A stretch of 38,249 nt of DNA from Acidobacteriota bacterium (GTDB taxonomy: Bacteria; Acidobacteriota; Vicinamibacteria; Vicinamibacterales; UBA8438): the NCBI GenBank assembly GCA_021296515.1, contig JAGWAH010000001.1, positions 79,181 to 117,429 of the forward strand. Direction: 5' to 3'. Below, piece after piece: positions 33,327-38,249 of the stretch. The position numbers were made by a program, and so were the translations under genes. Numbering within the stretch: the first letter of the stretch is position 1; each line of letters opens with the position of its first letter. The notes beneath the pieces were generated by a model. It saw only the letters and a program-made list of their open reading frames with translations. It was not told where the DNA came from and ran no database searches.

Positions 33327-33464
33327 ATGCGCCTCGAGAGGTTTCGCGTCTCGATTCTCCCGCGTCTCGCAAGGCGGGAAGGCATGGCGCGCGGTGCGCC
33401 GCGCCGGGAAGTGATGCGATTATGGGACGAGAACCTGGGGGCCGTCAACGGCCGCAGCAGATGA
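33327..33464 (+). CDS. Possible small basic protein or leader ORF coupled to ftcD
   Basis: A 45-codon frame, ATG 33327, with GGAG 7 nt upstream, and a TGA that overlaps the ftcD ATG as ATGA. The product (MRLERFRVSILPRLARREG at its start, NLGAVNGRSR at its end) is Arg-rich with no known domain. The ribosome site and ATGA overlap speak for translation and coupling; short open frames are common in such GC-rich DNA, so this stays tentative. The rest of the 185-nt pgpA-ftcD gap shows no clear promoter. Confidence 0.3.
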   Translation: MRLERFRVSILPRLARREGMARGAPRREVMRLWDENLGAVNGRSR

Positions 33465-34390
33465 TAGAAGCCGTCCCGAACATCAGCGAGGGCCGCCGGG
33501 AAGAGTTCGTGCGGGAGGCCGTCGAAGCGATCGAGGCGGTACCGGACGTCCGAGTGCTCGACTGGTCGTCGGACGCCTCCCACAACCGGTCGGTCATCAC
33601 GCTGGCCGGTGAGGCGGACCCGTTGCGCGCAGCGATCCTGCGGCTGTTCGAGGTGGCGGTGAAGCGGATTGACCTGCGCCGTCACAGCGGGGCCCATCCT
33701 CGCATCGGCGCGGTCGACGTCGTTCCGTTCGTGCCGCTCGGCGGGGTGTCGATGGAAGCCTGCATCGAGCTCGCGCACGCAACCGGCCGGGAAGTGGCGG
33801 AGCGCTTGCAGTTGCCGGTCCTGATGTACGAGGCGGCCGCCGCCGTCCCTGCCCGACGCCGCCTGGAACACCTGCGGCGCGGTCAGTTCGAGCGTCTCGC
33901 CGGCAAGCTCCTGCAGCCCGACTGGAGGCCGGACTACGGCCCCCGTCACCCACATCCCTCGGCGGGGGCGACGGCTATCGGGGCGCGCGGTCCGCTCATC
34001 GCCTTCAACGTGAACCTCGCGTCGCGTGAGCTCGACATCGCCCGGCGGATCGCGCGAGCAATCAGGGAGAGCGGCGGCGGCCTGCCGCACGTCAAGGCCA
34101 TGGGCGTGCTGCTCTCGACCTCCTCCGGAGACATCGCCCAGGTGTCGATGAACCTGACCGACTACCGGCGCACTCCGCTGTCCGCAGCCCTGGACCGCGT
34201 CGCTCGGGAAGCGGCGCGCGAGGGAGTGGAGGTCGCCGGCACGGAACTCATCGGGCTCGTGCCGCGGGCGGCGATGGACGGTTCGGCGGGCGGGAGGCCC
34301 ATGCTCGACGTCATTCATCCGGACCGGACGATCGAGGCGCGGCTCGAGCGCCTCCGTCCTTCTCTTCCTGACCATCGAGCAGCCCCTTGA
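33461..34390 (+). CDS. ftcD: Glutamate formimidoyltransferase (FtcD-type, single domain)
   Basis: A 309-residue protein: MIEAVPNISEGRREEFVREA at the N-terminus, ASHNRSVITLAGE, RHSGAHPRIGAVDVVPFVPL with the catalytic His, GPLIAFNVNLAS and QVSMNLTDYRRTPL. This is the formiminotransferase half alone, without the cyclodeaminase domain of the animal enzyme. It transfers formimino from formiminoglutamate to tetrahydrofolate in histidine breakdown. ATG 33461 gives the standard start; ATG 33422 is in frame but adds a non-conserved lead. Its last 80 nt overlap the convergent nrdR coding sequence. No hut genes are seen nearby. Confidence 0.93.
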   Translation: MIEAVPNISEGRREEFVREAVEAIEAVPDVRVLDWSSDASHNRSVITLAGEADPLRAAILRLFEVAVKRIDLRRHSGAHPRIGAVDVVPFVPLGGVSMEACIELAHATGREVAERLQLPVLMYEAAAAVPARRRLEHLRRGQFERLAGKLLQPDWRPDYGPRHPHPSAGATAIGARGPLIAFNVNLASRELDIARRIARAIRESGGGLPHVKAMGVLLSTSSGDIAQVSMNLTDYRRTPLSAALDRVAREAAREGVEVAGTELIGLVPRAAMDGSAGGRPMLDVIHPDRTIEARLERLRPSLPDHRAAP

Positions 34391-34820
34391 GCACCTCCAT
34401 GAACTCCCCGAGATCGCGAAAATCGCGGTAGACGGACGCGAACCGGACATAGGCCACCTTGTCGAGCACCTTGAGCTCGTCCATCACGAAGGCCCCCACC
34501 GCCTCGGTGGACATCTCCTTGTCGGGCCGCTCGTGCAACGCCGCCTCCACCCGATTCGCGACCGTCTCGAGGATCGCCACGCTCACGGGACGTTTCTCGC
34601 AGGCCTTGAGCATCCCTGCAATCACCTTCCGTCGTTCGAAGCGCTCCCGCGTCCCGTCCTTCTTGACGACCATGTACGGGATCTCGTCGATCCGCTCGTA
34701 ACTGGTGAAACGGCGCTCGCAACGGGTGCACTCCCGTCGGCGGCGGATCGCATCGCCCTCCCGACTCTCACGGGAGTCGACCACCCGATCGTCGAGGTAG
34801 CCGCAGAACGGACACTTCAC
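34311..34820 (-). CDS. nrdR: Transcriptional repressor NrdR
   Basis: A 169-residue regulator. The N-terminal zinc ribbon is MKCPFCGYLDDRVVDSRES, then RRRRECTRCERRFTSYERID; the ATP-cone follows as VVKKDGTRERFERRKVIAGM and LKACEKRPVS to FASVYRDFRDLGEFMEVL. It represses ribonucleotide reductase genes when dATP is high. The body ends near residue 150; the last 20 residues (Gly/Arg/Pro-rich) lie in the part overlapping ftcD and are not conserved. GTG 34820 overlaps the stop of the upstream membrane protein gene. Confidence 0.95.
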   Translation of the reverse strand: MKCPFCGYLDDRVVDSRESREGDAIRRRRECTRCERRFTSYERIDEIPYMVVKKDGTRERFERRKVIAGMLKACEKRPVSVAILETVANRVEAALHERPDKEMSTEAVGAFVMDELKVLDKVAYVRFASVYRDFRDLGEFMEVLKGLLDGQEEKDGGARAAPRSSGPDE

Positions 34821-35869
34821 CGCTCGTCCTCCACGCGCGCATCAGGCTCCGTCCGGCCTGCCGCCGCCCCCGCCAAGCGGCTGATGCTCGTCAGATGCAC
34901 CCCCTCACAGGCCATCAGGACGACGCCGCCAATCGTGACCGGCACGAACGAGATGGCGTGCGCCACGAGACCCGCTCCGACCGCGCTCTCGGCGCTTGCG
35001 GCGAAGAGCGTCGTCGCCCCCACCTGGAAGGCGGCATGGTAGCCGCCGACTCCCGCCGGCGTCGGCACCGCGACACCGAGCACGACCAGAACCAGCAGGA
35101 TTCCGGCGCCGGACGGCGGCATGTCGACGCCGAAGGCCACCGACACCAGCCAGATTCCGGCCGAGATCGACACCCACACGAAGACCGTCCACGCCAACGC
35201 CCATACCAGCGGACCCGGCCGCCGCATCACCCCGAGACCCTCCGAGAAACGGTGCGAGACCCGGGCGAGCCCTGACGAGAGTCCGGCCGGCAGGGTCGAC
35301 GTCACGCGCGCGACTCCGCGGCCGACCGCCTCCGGATTCGTGGCCGCCGCGCAGGCCAGCACCAGGGTGCCGAGGGCCAATCCACCGGCGGCGATCGCCC
35401 CCGCGTACAGCGCGGGCAGCAACGCGCCGGGCTCGCTGCCGAGGTTCGGCGCGAATGCGGCGACCGACAGCCCGAAGATCGCGAGAATCACCACGATGTC
35501 CAGCAATCGCTCCAGCACCACCGTCCCGATCGCCGCGCTCACGCTGAGCTGTTCGCGGCGGGCGAGCACGTACGGCCGGAGGATCTCGCCGACACGTCCC
35601 GGCAGAATGGCCGTCGCGGCGAAGCCCATCACCGTCGCCCGCAGAGCGCCCCCCAGTCGCACCCGGCCCAGCGGTTCGAGCAGGTAGCACCAGCGCACCG
35701 CGCGCGCCAGATAGGTCGCAATCATGGCCAGGACGGCGAGCCCGAGCAGATCGAGCCGGGCGCTCAAGACTGCGTCCGCCACGCGATCGAGATCCGCGCC
35801 GCGCAGCACGAACGCCATCAGGCCGACTCCCAACAGGCCGATGACGATCGTGCGAATGTGTCTCCGCAT
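34817..35869 (-). CDS. Integral membrane flippase-like protein (LPG synthase TM / UPF0104 family)
   Basis: A 350-residue polytopic protein with about 8 hydrophobic spans (roughly 6-24, 38-56, 80-100, 118-140, 155-180, 225-250, 258-280, 295-320). AVRWCYLLEPLG, ATAILPGRVGEILRPYVLAR and VAVPTPAGVGGYHAAF are the signature motifs of the family that includes AglD, YbhN and the membrane half of MprF. Members are linked to lipid or glycolipid transfer, but no single function covers them. The charged C-terminal 30 residues are probably cytoplasmic. ATG 35869; its stop overlaps nrdR, which suggests a shared transcript without clear functional tie. Confidence 0.87.
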   Translation of the reverse strand: MRRHIRTIVIGLLGVGLMAFVLRGADLDRVADAVLSARLDLLGLAVLAMIATYLARAVRWCYLLEPLGRVRLGGALRATVMGFAATAILPGRVGEILRPYVLARREQLSVSAAIGTVVLERLLDIVVILAIFGLSVAAFAPNLGSEPGALLPALYAGAIAAGGLALGTLVLACAAATNPEAVGRGVARVTSTLPAGLSSGLARVSHRFSEGLGVMRRPGPLVWALAWTVFVWVSISAGIWLVSVAFGVDMPPSGAGILLVLVVLGVAVPTPAGVGGYHAAFQVGATTLFAASAESAVGAGLVAHAISFVPVTIGGVVLMACEGVHLTSISRLAGAAAGRTEPDARVEDER

Positions 35870-35895
35870 GCCGACCGACCGTACTACATTTTGTT

Positions 35896-35924
35896 TTGCC
35901 GTCGCGCGAGGGTCCCGTTAAGCT
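35896..35924 (+). promoter_or_regulatory. Candidate purC promoter
   Basis: TTGCCG at 35896-35901 (4 of 6), a 17-nt spacer and TAAGCT at 35919-35924 (3 of 6), with TATACG at 35924-35929 as an alternative -10. The region 35885-35935 is AT-richer than its surroundings. It lies in the 88-nt gap between divergent genes. Confidence 0.35.
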
Positions 35925-35957
35925 ATACGTCTTCTCCATCCGCACGAGGGTCTCCTG

Positions 35958-36869
35958 TTGTCATCCAGCGCTTCCGTCTTCGAAACGTCTCTCGACGGCA
36001 TCGCCGTCCACCGCCGCGGCAAGGTCCGCGACATGTACGAGGTCGGCGAGCATCTGCTCATGGTCGCCACCGACCGGATCTCGGCCTACGACGTCGTGCT
36101 CGGCTCGGCCGTTCCGGACAAGGGCCGGGTGCTCACGCAGTTGTCGGCGTTCTGGTTCGGACGTACCGGAGACATCGTGGGCAACCACCTGATCTCGACG
36201 GCTCCCGGCGACTATCCGGACTCGTTGGGCGCGCACGCCGATCTGCTGGCCGGACGCTCGATGCTGGTGCGCCGCACGAAGCCCATCCCCATCGAGTGCG
36301 TCGCCCGCGGGTACCTGTCCGGATCCGGCTGGAAGGAATACCAGCGCGACGGGCAGGTCTGCGGCGTCCGGCTACCCTCCGGCCTGCGCGAGTCCGACCG
36401 GCTGCCGGAGCCGATCTTCACGCCGGCCACCAAGGCGGAGACCGGCCACGACGTCAACATCAGCGAAGCCGAGGCCGCCCGACTCGTCGGTCCGGATCTG
36501 GTGGCGCGACTCCGCGCGCTGACTCTGGCGCTCTACGAGCACGGCGCGGCCCACGCCGCGGAGCACGGCATCATCGTGGCGGACACCAAGTTCGAGTTCG
36601 GTATCGTCTCCAGCGGCGCTGGCGACGAGGTCATACTCATCGACGAGGTGCTGACGCCGGACTCTTCGCGGTTCTGGCCCGCCGAGCGGTACACCGCGGG
36701 CGGACCGCAACCGAGCTTCGACAAGCAGTACGTCCGCGACTACCTGGATCGCATCGCATGGGACCGCAAACCGCCCGCTCCGACGCTGCCGGACGACGTC
36801 GTCTCGAACACGCGCCTGAAGTACGTCGAGGCGTACCGCCTGCTGACCGGCCGCGATCTCCAGAATTGA
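35958..36869 (+). CDS. purC: SAICAR synthetase
   Basis: A 303-residue enzyme that ligates aspartate to CAIR in purine synthesis. Motifs: HRRGKVRDMYEVGEHLLMVA (ATP site), TDRISAYDVVLGSAVPDKG, IECVARGYLSGSGWKEYQ, FTPATKAETGHDVNIS, VADTKFEFGIV and LIDEVLTPDSSRFWPAERY. It is the longer, yeast/Acidobacteria-like form rather than the 237-residue E. coli type. The start is TTG 35958, with GAGGG 8 nt upstream. It is followed after 16 nt by a small Fis-type gene. Confidence 0.95.
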   Translation: MSSSASVFETSLDGIAVHRRGKVRDMYEVGEHLLMVATDRISAYDVVLGSAVPDKGRVLTQLSAFWFGRTGDIVGNHLISTAPGDYPDSLGAHADLLAGRSMLVRRTKPIPIECVARGYLSGSGWKEYQRDGQVCGVRLPSGLRESDRLPEPIFTPATKAETGHDVNISEAEAARLVGPDLVARLRALTLALYEHGAAHAAEHGIIVADTKFEFGIVSSGAGDEVILIDEVLTPDSSRFWPAERYTAGGPQPSFDKQYVRDYLDRIAWDRKPPAPTLPDDVVSNTRLKYVEAYRLLTGRDLQN

Positions 36870-36885
36870 GGACAGGAGTCGACGC

Positions 36886-37095
36886 GTGCGCGAAGAACTC
36901 GACCGCCTGGTGGACGAGATGTTGACCAAGGGCATCCGCTACGAGGATGCGCAGAGCGAGATCGAGAAGCGATTCATCAGCCGCGCGCTGGAGAAGTCGA
37001 ACGGCCGACTCGGTCGAGCCGCCAGCCTCCTGGGAATCCACCGCAACACCCTGAGCCGCAAGATGGCCGCCCACCGCCTGAAGCGGACCGGCTGA
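36886..37095 (+). CDS. Small Fis-type helix-turn-helix protein
   Basis: A 69-residue protein. The C-terminal half SNGRLGRAASLLGIHRNTLS with the following RKMAAHRL is the HTH_8/Fis fold as found at the end of NtrC-type activators. The N-terminal half is a charged helix (EELDRLVDEMLTKG and YEDAQSEIEKRF), with no AAA+ or receiver domain. GTG 36886 has AGGAG 7 nt upstream. It is probably cotranscribed with purC (16-nt gap) and lies just before the groES promoter. A nucleoid-associated or local regulatory role is possible; targets are unknown. Confidence 0.88.
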   Translation: MREELDRLVDEMLTKGIRYEDAQSEIEKRFISRALEKSNGRLGRAASLLGIHRNTLSRKMAAHRLKRTG

Positions 37096-37120
37096 GGCGG
37101 CCCCGCTCCCGGCCCCCGCC

Positions 37121-38249
<1,129 letters not shown>

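Noticed and set aside
32812-33372. An extended cinA reading through pgpA
   Set aside because: The upstream part is out-of-frame pgpA; ATG 32811 overlaps the pgpA stop and starts the conserved CinA domain.

Overview
The window is GC-rich (clearly above 60% by eye) and very dense. Nearly all of it is core bacterial chromosome, with no phage, insertion sequence, integrase or CRISPR array seen. Free-living Gram-negative traits (LolA, a secretin, RodZ, Mpl/LdcA/NagZ murein recycling, type IV pilus PilMNO), a short EF-Ts, GTG/TTG starts and stop-start overlaps at most junctions suggest an acidobacterium, perhaps Vicinamibacteria-like. That assignment is an inference from gene content and protein style, not from a marker-gene tree.

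Layout. (1) 1-1836, minus: pilM-pilN-pilO (pilO cut by the window edge). (2) 1901-6997, plus: promoter, rplM-rpsI-rpsB-tsf-pyrH-frr, then a frameshifted threonine-synthase-like gene. (3) 6993-8478, plus: tRNA-Ala(CGC) directly abutting an intact thrC. (4) 8523-11469, plus: a promoter with an embedded perfect dyad, then an Asp-substituted rhodanese-like protein, a LolA-like carrier and a TPR-secretin lipoprotein. (5) 11536-18908, minus: nagZ-ldcA-mpl-pxpB-pxpC-murB-murA, a murein recycling and precursor operon that also carries the 5-oxoprolinase pair pxpBC. It is divergent from a GHMP sugar kinase (18940-19956) across one palindromic -10 element. (6) 20000-33275, minus: a long run pgpA-cinA-thpR-gpsA-ftsY-ribD-ribE-ribBA-ffh-rpsP-khpA-rimM-trmD-rplS-rnhB-thiE-rodZ, in which three riboflavin genes lie between the SRP receptor (ftsY) and SRP (ffh) genes. 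(7) 33327-34390, plus: ftcD, possibly preceded by a small coupled frame. It runs tail-to-tail into nrdR with an 80-nt coding overlap; nrdR is downstream of a flippase-like membrane protein gene (minus). (8) 35896-38249, plus: purC, a small Fis-type DNA-binding protein, then groES-groEL (groEL cut by the window edge) behind a promoter overlapped by a CIRCE-like operator whose two arms share a symmetric base exchange.

How the parts work together. The ribosomal/SRP/rRNA-tRNA maturation genes form two growth-linked blocks. The murein block covers removal of GlcNAc from muropeptides (NagZ), removal of D-Ala (LdcA), reattachment of tripeptide to UDP-MurNAc (Mpl), and the two steps that make UDP-MurNAc (MurA, MurB). 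MurA carries Asp instead of the usual active-site Cys, which in other bacteria gives intrinsic fosfomycin insensitivity. No wholly unknown multi-gene system is visible. The most unusual items are the pxpBC insertion in the murein operon with the adjacent divergent GHMP kinase, the CIRCE variant, the tRNA-thrC junction, the dyad in the rhodanese promoter, the thrC-like gene deletion scar, and a small family of post-gene hairpin repeats.
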